64,000 bases of DNA from Pterobdella sp. o SKG-2022 (GCA_964035795.1 OZ038321.1:24329986-24393985), one strand, 5' to 3'; positions 24,901-37,261 are shown, counted from the stretch's first letter. Notes: a model not told the origin generated them from the sequence alone. A program made the numbers and translations.

Positions 24901-26598
24901 TTTGGTTTGAATTGTTGATATGACTGGATGGACAATTAAGATTACATAAACAATTTCATGAATTAATATGGTGAATTTTGAATAATTTTTTACCTTTCTT
25001 CCATTAACAATATCCAACACTCTGAGTTGTTTACTGCTGTCTTTAGTATCCTCATCTTCCTCCTCTTCTTCTTCTTCATCTTCATCTTCTTCCTCATCAT
25101 CATCGTCATCTTCTTCATTTTTTGCACTTTGGTCTTTTTCACTTTTATTTCTAGTTTTTATTCTATCTGATTTAACTATTTGCTCTTTTGCTTTCATTTT
25201 TTTTTCATTTAAGTTTTCTTTTCTCTTTACATTTGCCGCGTTATTAGTGTTCCGTGAAAAAAATCTTGAGAGTAAAAACCATCAATTCATTGAAGTTCAT
25301 TGAATAAAATATTTTTGTAAAAAGTTTGAAAAAAATGCAACAAGTTTTGCCCTACTTTCCTGAAAAGAGCTTTGGGAACTTTGACTTCAAACCAAGTCCT
25401 TGAGTAGCTTTTTTTTCTTTTTGATTTTTGAAAAAAACAAAAATGTTTAAATATATCAATTTCATTGTTTTAATTGCTATGAATAGAATCGAAAACCTTT
25501 ATTTTCTGGTTTAGTTGAAACATTTTCTTTTGAAATGGCTTTCTTTTCTTTAAAAAGCATTTATAGTGAAAATACTTTGGTTTTTTTATTTTTCAATAAT
25601 TGTTCAAAAGTCAACTGACGAAAAAATATAAATAGCTGAATTTATTAAAAAAAATTTTTTTTTACTTTCATTTCCACTAGACTGTGTTTTTCTCTTCCCA
25701 ATATTTTTAACTGACTTCATGTCATCTTCTTGTTTGATTTCAGTATTTGAAGTTTCATTTTTATCAATTTCAGTATCATTCTCATCAACATTTTCATCCT
25801 TAGAATTTTCAGCTTCTCTCAAATTTTCTTCTTTCTTATCATTTTCGACTTCTTGATTATCTTTTTCTTCATCCGTATCATTTTCTTTTTCTGATTCATC
25901 ATTTTTGTTGTTTTCTTCACTATTTTTTTCATTTGAAAGAGGTTTTTCCGATTCTTCTTTAGGGTTTCTGTCAATTAACTTGCAGATAAGTATAAGATAC
26001 ATGCACTGGTACAAATCTTACTCAGTAGGCAGAAGCAATTGGTTAAATTTACTCAATTCAACCTAAAACATTTTTCAATTTTTTAAATAAAAAAAATTGA
26101 TTTAACTATAATATTTTAACCTTGAGACTTGTAAGTTTTTGTATTTCTTCAATCTTTTTTGAATCGAATCTTAATACTCTTTTTGGTTCATCCCCCTATG
26201 AAAGTGTGCTCAAGTATGTATCATCACTTTTACAATTTTTAAAATAACATTAAAATACTTCTTTTAGATCTTCTATGTGATTTCTGAGTTCATTAACTTT
26301 TTTTAAATTATTTGAACAGCTGAAAATGTTTTTTTCCTGCCAATTTTAACCAAATTTCACATTTATTTAACTATATACCTTTCGTGTAACGATTTCCTGA
26401 GTTGCAAATTTAGACTTTTTTTCTTTATTTCATTTGAATATAACTTTATATCTTTTTTCACCTTGCAAAACATCAAAAAGGTTGAAAATTATTTATTATA
26501 ATCAGAAATAATCCAAATCCTTGTATAATCAAATTTCATACTTCTTTCATCAAAGATGCAGCTTCTTTTTTGCTTTCAGCTAAAGGAGATTGCGACAT
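18915..26598 (-). CDS. NPHP1: Nephrocystin-1 homologue (ciliary transition zone), about 23 exons
   Basis: Adaptor of the ciliary transition zone and cell junctions. Order seen: start MSQSPLAESKKEA (26542-26598); coiled-coil exons (26379-26461, ~26263-26332, ~26121-26190); acidic exons (~25670-25970, ~24993-25190); SH3 domain split over 24728-24813 and 24458-24527 (QQEGDLEFEEGEILVIKK, then DGWMVAQNDKKEEGLVPSNF); a second acidic stretch (~24031-24280); then the nephrocystin homology domain in small exons: ~23911-23955, ~23767-23850, ~23310-23400 (LWPQLTPSGLCYESLVHD), ~22093-22140 (LRVCLFDGQK), ~21887-21963, ~21547-21645, 21238-21310 (ELSCGWCVFDLFDEKG), 20916-20980 (KGGTPFEKN), ~20560-20655, ~20300-20400, ~20140-20200, ~19881-19925, ~19629-19750, 18915-19091 (stop TGA). 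The order coiled coil, acid, SH3, acid, NHD is diagnostic. The first SH3 Trp is kept, the next residue is Met instead of Trp, and the pre-SH3 acidic part looks longer than in vertebrates. Some boundaries are approximate; an exon near 25,380-25,420 and one near 19,400 are unresolved. Confidence 0.93.
22683..22755 (-). tRNA. tRNA-Arg (CCT)
   Basis: The 73-nt minus-strand sequence folds as a full cloverleaf: acceptor GCCTTCG with CGAAGGT (G1-U72 wobble), D arm TGGCCTAATGGATAAGGCA, anticodon loop TCCTAAG (anticodon CCT), and T arm GCGGGTTCGAGTCCCGT with intact box B. Discriminator base G. No intron. A T6 run about 10 bases downstream can terminate Pol III. It sits in an NPHP1 intron, in the same orientation as the host gene. 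Confidence 0.97.
23519..23660. repeat. Dispersed repeat with a (TCA)n head and GCTAGCATGG core
   Basis: A (TCA)n run leads into TTTTGCGTCTGTTTCCATGC, then TAGCATGGGTTGGACGGGG and a further ~90 bases. A shorter copy with the same core lies at 47,693-47,738 in the collagen gene. Here it lies in an NPHP1 intron. The core resembles a repeat familiar from cephalopod genomes; that comparison is from memory. Confidence 0.7.
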
Positions 26599-28198
26599 TT
26601 TGTATTTAGCACTTGCCTATGGTAGTTATGGATACGCTTTGATGTAACTAAACGACAGCCTTTTCAAAACAAATTAAAAATAATTTTTTCTACTTTTAAA
26701 ACTTGATTTTTATTCGTTTTTAAAAATATTCTTATTTAATTCAATAATTTTCATATTTGGGAAAAAATTTTCAATAAAATATAAAATAATCTATTTCATT
26801 TGCTTATTTCATCGTAACTAAAATTTTGAAAATCACTTTTCCTCAAAAAAGATCTTTTCTTAATTTTAACAAGCTCTTCTAAAACAACGGAAATTCCTCA
26901 CCTTTTCAATCTATCTTTTTAGTGTTGCCTAGCTGAAAACTTTCATTATGACCCAATACGCACAACAAACATGGATAAATTTCTGGTCAATGCTATTATT
27001 TCAAAACTCAAAAAGCCAACACACAACTTTAGAAGAGCTTATTAATTAATGAGAGATCAAATTCAGTTAATCTTACTAAAAAAGTATACAAGACCTATTG
27101 ACAGCTATGTTGAAAACCTCTTTATTCAATATTTTTAATGTAAAAAGTTTTTCGCTACATAAAAAAGTACATGATGATGTAAAAACGCCTTACAAAAAAA
27201 AATTGTATTTGTAATTCACTTTTCAAACCTTACTGTCTTTGTAAATAATAAAAAAAAATTAAACTTAAGCAACAAATTGAAATTTTTTTATTTACATAAC
27301 ACCTCATTTCAAGTTTTTAATTTTTGAATATTTAGTTATGGATTTTGCTCAACTCTTCAAACATCACCGAAACAACATAGTTTTTTTGTACCGTTGTTTA
27401 GCATTGAATAACTGATTTACTTTTTTTTCTTTTTTCACTTGTGTTGTTGAGTAGCATCTTATGAGTCTTCTAATGATGCATCTATGACAATAGTTGAACA
27501 CTTCAAGTTAAATGCAATGGTTGAAGTTTTAAAAAAAATAAATGTCTTAAATGTTGAAAGACTTTTAATAAAAGGTTCTAAATAATTTGAACATTCTCAA
27601 AAGTTTATTTATAGGTTATGTTTTCTCCAAAACTCGTTATTCAAAGGGTTGAAACAGAATAAAAGCAACGTTAAATGAAAACCCAACTTTTAAGTTATTG
27701 GTAAGATTGACTCAAACCTTGAAAAATTAGATTTTTTCAAGCAACTTAGTCAGTACTATATTTTAAAAAACTTGGAAATATTCAACTGTTAACGAAAAGC
27801 TTAATTTTTTTAAAAATATTTAGTGTCAATAATTTTTTTTAGTTTACTTTGGCTTGAGAAAATTCTTATATTGAAGAAGATCTGAAATTCAATAATCAAC
27901 TTTTTACATATCAAATCAAATACGATTATGATTATAGTGGCAATAACTTCAGGAGTACATAACTTAGAATGTTAGATATTTACTCTTTATTCTTTTTCGA
28001 CCTGTGAGGACAATTTTTATTATTGAATAATTTTGAAAATTTTAATAATTTTATTTTATATACTTTAAACTATTCATATTGATATTATTCTGTTTACTTT
28101 CTTTCTTCTTTTGTTTTCTTCGGCTTTTATCTGATACGGATGAATATTGGTGAAAATTTAATAAGTATTATTATCTGTTGTTAACAGATAATTAAAAA
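26599..28198. other. Intergenic, upstream of NPHP1
   Basis: AT-rich; no exon or RNA gene recognised. The NPHP1 promoter should lie at its left end. A short TTAACGAAAAGCTTAA match to the hairpin family occurs near 27,789. Confidence 0.5.
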
Positions 28199-28376
28199 TT
28201 TAAATAAAAACAATTTTAGGAGTTTATTTTATTCCACGAAGCTTTTCGTAAGATGAACTTACATTATCAAGTGGAGGTACAAGTATAATACATGTATATG
28301 TTTGTACCTTCACTTGATGATGTGAGTTTATCTCACAAAAAGCTTCGTGGAATAAAATAAACTCCTAAAGTGTTTT
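28199..28376. repeat. AAGCTT-core hairpin element, copy with ~50-bp arms
   Basis: AGGAGTTTATTTTATTCCAC followed by GAAGCTTTTCGTAAG pairs with its inverted copy ending TTTATTTTATT/AATAAAATAAACTCCT at the right. The inner part holds CATTATCAAGTGGAGGTAC facing GTACCTTCACTTGATGATG. In the intergenic space between NPHP1 and the lysine-rich gene. Confidence 0.9.
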
Positions 28377-28800
28377 CATTTGAATATATATGTTTGACTC
28401 GAAGAATTGAGGAGATAATTATATAATCTATATTTTTTTCCATGTATTTATATACATTATCACGAAGTTTTGTTTAAAATGGTAACCATATGACTGCGTA
28501 CCCTCCATGCTACTTGAACTTACTAGAAAATTTTTTAATTTCATAATTATTAATTTAAAAAAAAAATGAATGAATAGGTAGATTATTTTTAAATTTCAGG
28601 TAAAATCTATTTGCCCATGTATTACATTCTACATTATTTTAGTTTAGTCTAATTGACCTAAAAATACATTGGGTTCATAATATACTATATAGTACTATAA
28701 TGATTATAAGTATAAAACTTCAATTATTTTCTGATAATTATGTAGTTAATGTTAGTCACCAAGTTTTTGATCAGTGAAAATTAACAACGAAAGAGCTTTA
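28377..28800. other. Intergenic, left of the assembly gap
   Basis: AT-rich, no feature recognised. Confidence 0.5.
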
Positions 28801-29000
28801 NNNNNNNNNNNNNNNNNNNNNNNNNNNNNNNNNNNNNNNNNNNNNNNNNNNNNNNNNNNNNNNNNNNNNNNNNNNNNNNNNNNNNNNNNNNNNNNNNNNN
28901 NNNNNNNNNNNNNNNNNNNNNNNNNNNNNNNNNNNNNNNNNNNNNNNNNNNNNNNNNNNNNNNNNNNNNNNNNNNNNNNNNNNNNNNNNNNNNNNNNNNN
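28801..29000. other. Assembly gap (200 N)
   Basis: Exactly 200 unknown bases, probably a scaffolding placeholder, so the true distance is unknown. Open frames drawn across it are meaningless. Confidence 0.99.
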
Positions 29001-29348
29001 TATGTATCGAATACATTTAAAAATTTTTAAATGTTCAAAAACGTTGGGCCTTAAGTTGATAAAATCAACATCTATAAATTACCTAAAGCTGATTTCTTCA
29101 ATGGCTCTGAATAGAATGAAAATTTAAGTAATTTTTAAAGAAAAATATGCTAATGAAATTTAGAATTTTTTTATCATTAAGTATAATTTAATCTCGTTTC
29201 TCCTCTTCAAGTAAGATTATTAAAATATTTACTTATAAAAAGTTCATGCCAAATATCAATTATAAAACCTAAAGGTCAATTCATAAAAATTCAATTTTAT
29301 TCAAACCTATTAAACTTGACCAAACTAATTAAATTAGAGTATTGTATT

Positions 29349-32300
29349 TTATGAACTTAAATTACTTGAAGAACCGGAATTCCTTGGTTTCCATGGTTCA
29401 GCTCTATGGTCGAAGGCTTCAAAAGCTTTGTTAAAAATACTATCTTAAAACTCTATTCAATATTTTAAATTTAGCAATTAAGTTGTTTTATTTAGACATT
29501 GATTTTTAATATATGATTTCACCTCTTTTTCTCTTTTCATTCAATAGGCGTTCTTCAAAATGTTTAGATTGGATTTTTTATTCTCACAAAACAATGTTGT
29601 TAAACGTTGAAATTTTCAATCATAATTCTCTTCAACTTTTTTAATAGATCAATTGCTTATAGGGAATTTTTTTCAATCTGTTTTTCTAAACTTTAAAGTG
29701 TCATAGTAAAAAAAACAAAAAAATATTTATATTAAATGGTTTATAATATCTAACAAATTCAAATATATTTATGGCCATTATGTCATTGATATACACTTTT
29801 TTACTTAGATGTACTGAATATTTTGAGTTTTGAAGTTTTTTTTAATAAAATTTTTGTTTCAAAAATGAATTCAGTCACCTTGTGAAGGTGAATGCGTTTT
29901 AAACTCTAGTCCTGTGTTAAAGTTTAAACAACTGTGAAATCACATGAAATTCAAATCGAGAAAAGTTTCAAAAAAATTTTCTCATTTTATTTCATTATTT
30001 CGAAACAATTGAACAATAGAAAACTCTCAGAATATATTCCACAGGATTCATGTTATAAATCAATGTAAACGATAAGCAATAGCTAATGCACTTATTAATG
30101 AATAAATTTTGAGGTCTCTGAAGAGGGAAACTGCCAAATAAATATCAGTATCAGCCTACAAATAATGTGGTAAAATACAACATATTTTTTTTTTCCTATT
30201 TTATCACAAACAATCTTTGAATATGTATTAATTTTGATTCATACCTTTTAATCCTTTTGAAAACCTTGATTTTTGTTCTAAATCAGTTTTGGAAAAGGTT
30301 CATGGGATGTATTTTGTGTAAATTTGGTTATAATAAAACAGTAGTTACTTAAAATAAAATTAAAAATGCAATTACTTTCATAAGTGTCCACCAAGTTGTT
30401 TGATGAAGCATGCTTGGCAGCTTGTTTGAATTTTTTGAGAGCAACTGTAAATTCACTTTATGTCAAAAAAATTGAATATATTTCAATGAAAAAAGCTATT
30501 GATTGACTTAGGATTTCTGCACAAATGAACAAACTTCTGCCATTTATTTTTTGTATTTTTTAGACACTGGCTAAAGTACTTTCAATAATATGGTATGAAT
30601 ATAATATAATATGGTATAATAGTATAATATGGTCTGAATGAATGAAAGTGAAAAAATGTGAGTAAATGTCCTTTTTTTGATGAGAAAAAGCTTTCAGAAT
30701 AAAAATAATTGTTTGCATAACAGCAATGTGAACACTGACAACACAAATTTTCGATATAAATATCTTTATTAAGATTTATTTTTATTACAATCAAGTTCAC
30801 CTTGCTAGAGAACTTTTCAGAAAAATTTTATGTAACAATTATACCATTTTAAAGAAACTATTAAAACTGAAGAATCTATCAATTTATTTATTGAAAGACA
30901 GAAAAACTTCTATAATAGAATCTTTGCAGTAATTGTGACAACGTTATTTATGTAGTACTTTTAGTTCCTATTAATATTTTTGTTCATACTATCGAGGTTT
31001 TTATCATTTTTATATTTTATTATCAATTTTTTTTATAAAAAAATATTTTAGTACTTCTATCATATCAGAATTACTTGCAGTAGTATAATGTTTTGCGTAA
31101 ATAATTAGAATAAGAAGTTGATAAATTTGAAAAAAATAATACCGTGGTTATCTTCTTTATCAGATGCCTTATTGGAGGCACGTAGTCTCGTCCTTAGTTC
31201 GGTGTTTCTGGAGTCTACTTATTATCCAATGATAATTATGTTTCAATAAAATTATCAAACAAATTTTTCATTAAAAAAACAACTTAATTTACGAAGATGA
31301 GTGGGAAAACAACTGGCAACCTTGGAACAGCTGAGCTGGTGCTACGGGAACGTTTTTCATCCTGCAGGTCGTTGCAGTCAAAATGTCTGATAACCTCTTT
31401 GCGTTGACAGGCAAAGCCGTATGAAATATGGTCTCAAACGGAGGAGACGTTGTTTCAGAAAACATTTTATTTTCTTTATGCTTTTTATTAAAAGTTACTT
31501 TTTCCATTTCATGTTTGTAATTTTTGGTTTTACCTAATTTTTTGTTCTTTTCGTGGTCCTTTTCTTTGCGTGAAGGCTTCTTTGGTTTTTCGAAAGAATT
31601 TAAAAGAAACTTCGATCCTTTATTGTTTGATATATCTTTTGAGGTGCTGTTTAAAAATCTTTTTTTGGATGGTGACCTACATTTCAGTTTGTTTTCATTT
31701 TTTTCATTTCTCAAATACGACTCACGTTTATATGAAGGCATTTTACTTTTGTTGGGAAAAAATTTATAGGAGTTCTTTAATTTGTTTCTCATAAGAGAAC
31801 TAGTTCGAAACGATGATCTTACATTTTTTGGTTCAACACCAACTTGATTTTTATAAAAAAACAACATTTTCTCTGTACTGAGTTTTTCTTTGATATTATT
31901 TTTTGATTTTTTGATTTTTTTTGTCTGTTTATCATCTATTGTTTTAGCACTCAAATCTGTGTCGTCATGTTTTTTGCTACTAACTGGAGCCCTAGAAATC
32001 GATTTTGAAAGTTTTTTAAAATTTTTCTCTTTTTTTTTGCTTTGTTTGATAGACATGGTAGGTTTATCCGCACACTTTTCCAAATAATCTTTTTTTTCGC
32101 TACATAGTCTTTTTCTTTTTTTGTTTTTTGAATTAGATAATTTTGGAGGAGTTTTCGTGGTTTGTATTACGTCTTCTAACTTTTTCTATTAAATATTATT
32201 TGATTTTATATTGATTGTTTTTTTACTTTATCTACATTCAATGATAAATGGCTTCAAGAATTGGATTCCAATGTCTAATCAGTTTTTAAATTTCAACACA

Positions 32301-34571
32301 TTTACCTTGAGGTTAATTAGTTTTTTTTGCAAAAACTTCTTTCGTTTTGAAAACTTTTCTCGCTTATCTATGTTGTCGTCCTGAATAAAAGTAACGGTGA
32401 ACTCAAACGCACTTAGTGTACTTTATTAAAATTGAAAAAAATTTAAAAAAAAAGAAGTCTATTTCATTTTTTTTGAGGAAGTGTATTAATTGATTAAAGT
32501 AGCGAAATAACTATGAATAATATGATAAAAGAAAACACAAAGGTTTTAAAAGGTTATTACGGTACTTTTAGATTTAAAAAACCCCATCATGAGGTAGTTG
32601 AGACAAGAACAGACCAATATGGTGGTGTAGTGTGGTGAAACGAAGAAGCATGTCACATTTCGATGGAGTGAACATGAGTATTCTAAAGGAAAGTCTGAAT
32701 CAAAGAAAACCTCTTTTAGGCGGAAAACCATAGATAAAGTGCTAACAGATAATCGGAGATGAAAAATATTAGATGCCTATAAGATCGAATTTCTGAAACC
32801 ACTCCTGAATGACCAGATTGACGCAAAAAACAAGCTTTATTCAAGAATAAAATAACGTAAAGACCATACCTTCAATAGTCATATAATATTATCAACTTTG
32901 TGCTAATGTTACTCATTTATTATTTAAGTCACACACCACTCATCTATCCACTTCAATTATTTTAAAATTGCATGCTTCCATTTTGATTTTAGCCTTCATC
33001 ATGATATCAACCTTTCATGATGAATCATACTACATCACTATATCGATTTGTTTCTGTCTCAACTGAATGATGATGATTATTTGGAAATCGAAAAGCTTTG
33101 AACCATAATATAGTATCAAAACCTTTTATTCTACCATATCTAATATTCCACTCACAAATAGGTCTATAGAAATTTTCAAAGATTATGTTTTGGTAAAAGG
33201 TATAAAACACTGCTAAAAGTATATCCTTGAAAATATCTTAAAACTTTCATCAAAAAATCTTCAAGTGTCGAAATATAACACAATGTCGTTCACAAGTTTA
33301 TAACGAAGCTTTTCGATTTATAATAAAAGCATCATTAGTTTATTATAAATCGGAAAGCTTCGTTGAAAACATATGAACGCTTTTCTGTTATATTCTCACT
33401 ATTTTAGTCGTGGGCTAACACGTTGAGCGAGTTTTCAAATGCTTGACAATGCCCACTTCAGAAAAATTTTTGTCAATTTCAAAATTAAATTTAATCATCG
33501 TTTTTGTTATTCATATCATTTATGCCAAATCAGAAAAATCCCCAAAATAGCATTTGGTTCTTATTAAAAAGAGAAACTTTACATTTATGGAAATTAAAAA
33601 ATATGAAATAAATAGAATTCAATATGATTAACCTTTGTTAACTTTGATATAGTTTCTAAATATATATTTGTGAGCTTGATGTATTCTTTGACTCTGGAAC
33701 AATTTTTTTTTTAATTTTAAACATAATATTTGGTATGTGCAATTTCAAAACATATAATAGTCAAATACATTTATTGGAAACAAAGCTAAAATTTTCTAAA
33801 AACTCAGCTTCATTATAAAAGATCAATCTAACGTTTCATCATAAATGTACATTACAAAATAACATATTAATTGCTTAAAATAAAATTGCTTATACTTTTT
33901 TTTCAAGTCTGTTTCTTTGAAAGTGTGGTTGTGTTCTTTTTTTAAATTATCAATCCCATCTTCTACCTGATTAATCATATCTAGCTAAAAGTTAAACACA
34001 ATTTTATAAATTTGAACACGATCTATCTTTCTTATGTACGTTAAATATAAAACCACTTTAAACTCAGTTGATTGGGTGGTGGCCTGTGTTTAGTTAAACA
34101 GATTATTAAACAATTTATCATGAGACATCATATCATCAAGTGATACCTGATGTTTTGAGTATTTAAAATCTTTTTGATAAATTAATTCTAAACAGCTGAG
34201 TTAACAGTTGAGAAATGCGGTCTGGTGCACATTTTCAACAATACCATTAATGAATAGTAAATTTTATGTTATTCAAAATTGAAGTTATTTTATTGTGCAA
34301 AAGACATCATCAAGATCTCGTGAACTAGAGTATTAGGTTACCGTTTTAGCATAAATAAAAATTATTGAGCTTCAGTTATATTTTATAACCTGTTTTTTTC
34401 TTGATATAATTTTGATCATTTCAGAATTTTATAAATATAGTTAGTTTAGATTAATAAAGAGAAATTATTCATAGTCTTTATGAACCTTGTGCGATGACTT
34501 ACATGTAAAATGAACCTGGCATACTTGAAACGTAGAGCATTGAAATCTGACTTACCTTCAGTATTTTCCAT
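29349..34571 (-). CDS. Unrecognised lysine-rich, probably nuclear protein, multi-exon
   Basis: I do not recognise the family. Exons read on the minus strand: 34556-34571 (tentative start, ATG), 33896-33980, 32306-32380, 31321-32185, 31143-31214, 30376-30444, 29349-29443 (TAA). The last five join perfectly in phase. The 33896 exon ends in phase 2 while 32380 starts in phase 0, so one exon is missing or the 5' assignment is wrong. The product has an N-terminal acidic/coiled-coil part (QVEDGIDNLKKEH), then a long basic, low-complexity middle rich in Lys, Ser and Asn with likely nuclear localisation signals (NKKRKRLCSEKK). The C-terminus looks conserved and ordered: VPVAPAQLFQDSRNTELR, ALKKFKQAAKHAS, then FNKAFEAFDHRAEPWKP. 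Splicing matters: without the donor at 31,320 the frame would end early in SHSSS. Confidence 0.72.
33281..33390. repeat. AAGCTT-core hairpin element, short copy
   Basis: GTTCACAAGTTTATAACGAA, GCTTTTCGATTTATAATAAA faces TTTATTATAAATCGGAAAGC, TTCGTTGAAAACATATGAAC around a short loop. It lies in an intron of the lysine-rich gene. Confidence 0.85.
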
Positions 34572-36145
34572 TTTATATCGCTTAGACTTTAAGGATTCCA
34601 CATGTGGCTTTTTATAATGAATTTTAGTAACTTATTTAAATGGAAGCTGTTTTTTATTGGTATTGTTAGAAGACGATATTCTTGTTTAGGTCAAACGTCA
34701 CTATTTATTTTATGCAAATTATTGACTGGTTTCAAATGTTGAAAAATCATCTGGAAGGTACCATTGGAAGATTTTTAGTCTTACTATGCTCTTTAAAATG
34801 GACTAGTAAAAACGCCACGTGGTTTCTGCTCTAGCCTTGATGTATCGATTTAAACACTTCAAAGAACTTATGAAAATCTATATGAAAATTCATTCTTATT
34901 TCAAAGTCATTTTTTGGTGTAATAGACCCTAAACCATAATCATATGATATAAACTTTTGATGCATAGAACACAACGAAATTTGACACCCATCTATATATG
35001 CATAAATGTTGAAGCGATAATGAAAATCCAATCTTGAATAAATATTATAATTCAACTCAGATAATGCAAATCTAATCTTGAATGAATATTATAATAATAT
35101 TGATTTAGATGTTTTCTGTTTGAAAACACGAACATGCGTCTCGCGGAGACCGCATAGGTGGATCGATAAGATCAAAACTTTAGCCTGATTTATAACGTGG
35201 TCATAATCATTTCAAACTATTTAAACATAAAATTTTTGGATATTTAATTAAGAACCAAGTTACTGATCAAAGTTTTATGGGTATCAAGTTACGATTATTC
35301 GAAAAAATAATGATAATACATGAAAACAAAGGTTGTGATTATATAATATTTTATATCACATTTTTCATTAAAGATTTAATAAGAATAAGTAACCCCGAAA
35401 CACTCAAATTGGCGAGCAGATGCACTTTAACTACTATGTGAAAACAAATTTTTGAAAATAATAAACGAGTGAAAGGAAAAAAACGAGAATACTATTGCTA
35501 GGTAATTTATAACAAATGAATTTAAAAGAAGCAACCATATTAAAAGTATATAATGATGAGATTTTAAGCTGTTTTTAATATTCACTGGAAGTTCATATGA
35601 AAATATTTTGAGAATGCTTTATAAAATTATCTGATTGTTTATAGAATGATAAATTGAATGACAAACAAGCTCAAGACAAATTAAGCAATCCAAAAATTAA
35701 AATAAAAAACATATAAAGCAGTTTTATTTTCAAATTATTTCATTCAAACATAATAAATATGCATGTTTAAATAACAAGCAGTAAAAAAGTCAATTTAAGC
35801 AAAAAATAATAAAAACAAGAATTCTGATAAACAAGACTACAATGACTTATTCATTTTTACTCATTATTTATAATCTTAAGTTCATACTCATCAAAAACTA
35901 AAAAACACTCAATCAAGATTAATGATGTTCTATTTCAAGTTTAAGGCAAAAAAAAAAAAAACTCACTAACATGACTTATAAGTTCATCTAATCAAAATTA
36001 ACAAAACACTAGCCCTAACCACATAACTAACTTGTAGCCAGCAAAAATATCAAAATGAACCCATTAATGGTGAAACCATATAGAAACACATTCATTGATA
36101 AGGAATTCAAAATAATGAAACAAATTATCCTAGAAAGATATTCAT
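34572..36145. other. Intergenic, between the lysine-rich gene and the first elongase
   Basis: AT-rich. Short open frames (for example 34831-35055) show no family resemblance. It contains the 3' UTR of the elongase at its right end. Confidence 0.5.
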
Positions 36146-36934
36146 TTATGATGCTTTTGATTTAGTTATCTGCTTACTTTGTGAGCAATATGTTTTTGTG
36201 AAGTACTGGAAGAAAAGAACAAAGTAACTGAAATACATTAACCAAACCATTATAGCATTACTCAAACTTTGATGACAGGGTACCTCATCAAACTTGAACT
36301 TTATCACCACCATGGTTATCACAAGCCCAGCAATCATCTGTAAAATCTGCAGACTCGTGATGCTGATGTTGATTAATCTAGGAATTCTGAACAATTTCAA
36401 GGCAGCAAAGGCATAATAGGCATACATGATAGAGTGAATGAAGTAATTCATTGCACCATACCAACGTCCAGATGACAAAAAATCAGCATAAGAATAGGCA
36501 CAGTAAATCATAACCGTAACATGATGATAAACATGAAGAAATATGATTGGACGTTTTCGAAGAACCAAGAATGAAGTGTCACCTAATTCAATTATTTTTG
36601 AGAAGGCAAACAAAAATGCCCAGAGTGCAGTACGTTCACTGTCATAAAAATCTATTTCACAAATTGAATAAGTGAAGCTCTTCTCAATTGATTTAACAAA
36701 TTCCGAATAAACTCGCACTGCTCCTAAGATGCTGAAGATTGCTAAGAACAAGTTCCACGCGAACAGAAAATACTTCAAATTCATTGGTTTTCTATTGGTC
36801 ATGAGATATCGGCCTCCATACGTCAAAACCACATAAACAAAACTTATTAAGAATGTGTAATGTTTATTGTTCTCCGTCCACTCGCGAGCTTGAGTTGAGT
36901 TGAAAGATTTTTCAAGTTGTTCAACGTAATCCAT
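36146..36934 (-). CDS. ELOVL6-type very-long-chain fatty acid elongase, intronless
   Basis: Condensing enzyme of the ER fatty-acid elongation cycle (3-ketoacyl-CoA synthase; malonyl-CoA plus acyl-CoA). 262 residues from the ATG at 36934 (MDYVEQLEKS); an upstream in-frame TTG is not a start. All ELO motifs are present: KIIELGDTSF (residues 113-122), the histidine box HVYHH (134-138), and MNYFIHSIMYAYY (162-174). About seven hydrophobic segments and a basic C-terminal tail (SKQITKSKAS) that could act as an ER-retrieval signal. FLHVYHHVTVM and the MNY block place it in the ELOVL3/6 group, which extends saturated and monounsaturated C12-C16 chains. No introns, unlike the neighbouring genes, so it may descend from a retrocopy. 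Tandem partner at 41,040. Confidence 0.97.
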   Translation of the reverse strand: MDYVEQLEKSFNSTQAREWTENNKHYTFLISFVYVVLTYGGRYLMTNRKPMNLKYFLFAWNLFLAIFSILGAVRVYSEFVKSIEKSFTYSICEIDFYDSERTALWAFLFAFSKIIELGDTSFLVLRKRPIIFLHVYHHVTVMIYCAYSYADFLSSGRWYGAMNYFIHSIMYAYYAFAALKLFRIPRLINISITSLQILQMIAGLVITMVVIKFKFDEVPCHQSLSNAIMVWLMYFSYFVLFFQYFTKTYCSQSKQITKSKAS

Positions 36935-37261
36935 CTTCTTCAATCTTTAAACATCAAAAATAACTATAGTAAAAAAGAAGTTATTATTATAATTAAATTA
37001 AGTTTGAAAACAATCATAAGAAAACTAATCAAAACTTAGATTATCGCTCATAGAGGAAGTAGGAAATCAACGTTTACCTAACAAAGAGAAGTTTTGTTTA
37101 ATTTAATCAAATTTTCCTAATCTATTACATGTATAAAAAAAACTGAAATTTTTTTTTTGTTTAAAATGTTCTAATTTTTATTTTATATATATTGGCTTTA
37201 GTTTCTAAAATTAACTTTGAATATAAATTTTTTTATTGCTATTGAAATATATATATGTTCG
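36935..37261. other. Upstream of the first elongase
   Basis: AT-rich spacer between the elongase start and the 3' end of the LINE fragment; promoter expected here, but I see no clear motif. Confidence 0.4.

Noticed and set aside
28774..29127. Open frames spanning the unknown bases
   Set aside because: They are open only because the gap has no stops.
31289..31321. Termination of the lysine-rich frame at SHSSS
   Set aside because: A donor at 31,320 and an in-phase acceptor at 31,214 lead to a better-looking C-terminus, so the early stop is probably intronic.
36935..36943. Upstream start of the first elongase at a TTG codon
   Set aside because: TTG is not a normal eukaryotic start; the ATG three codons later gives a family-typical N-terminus.
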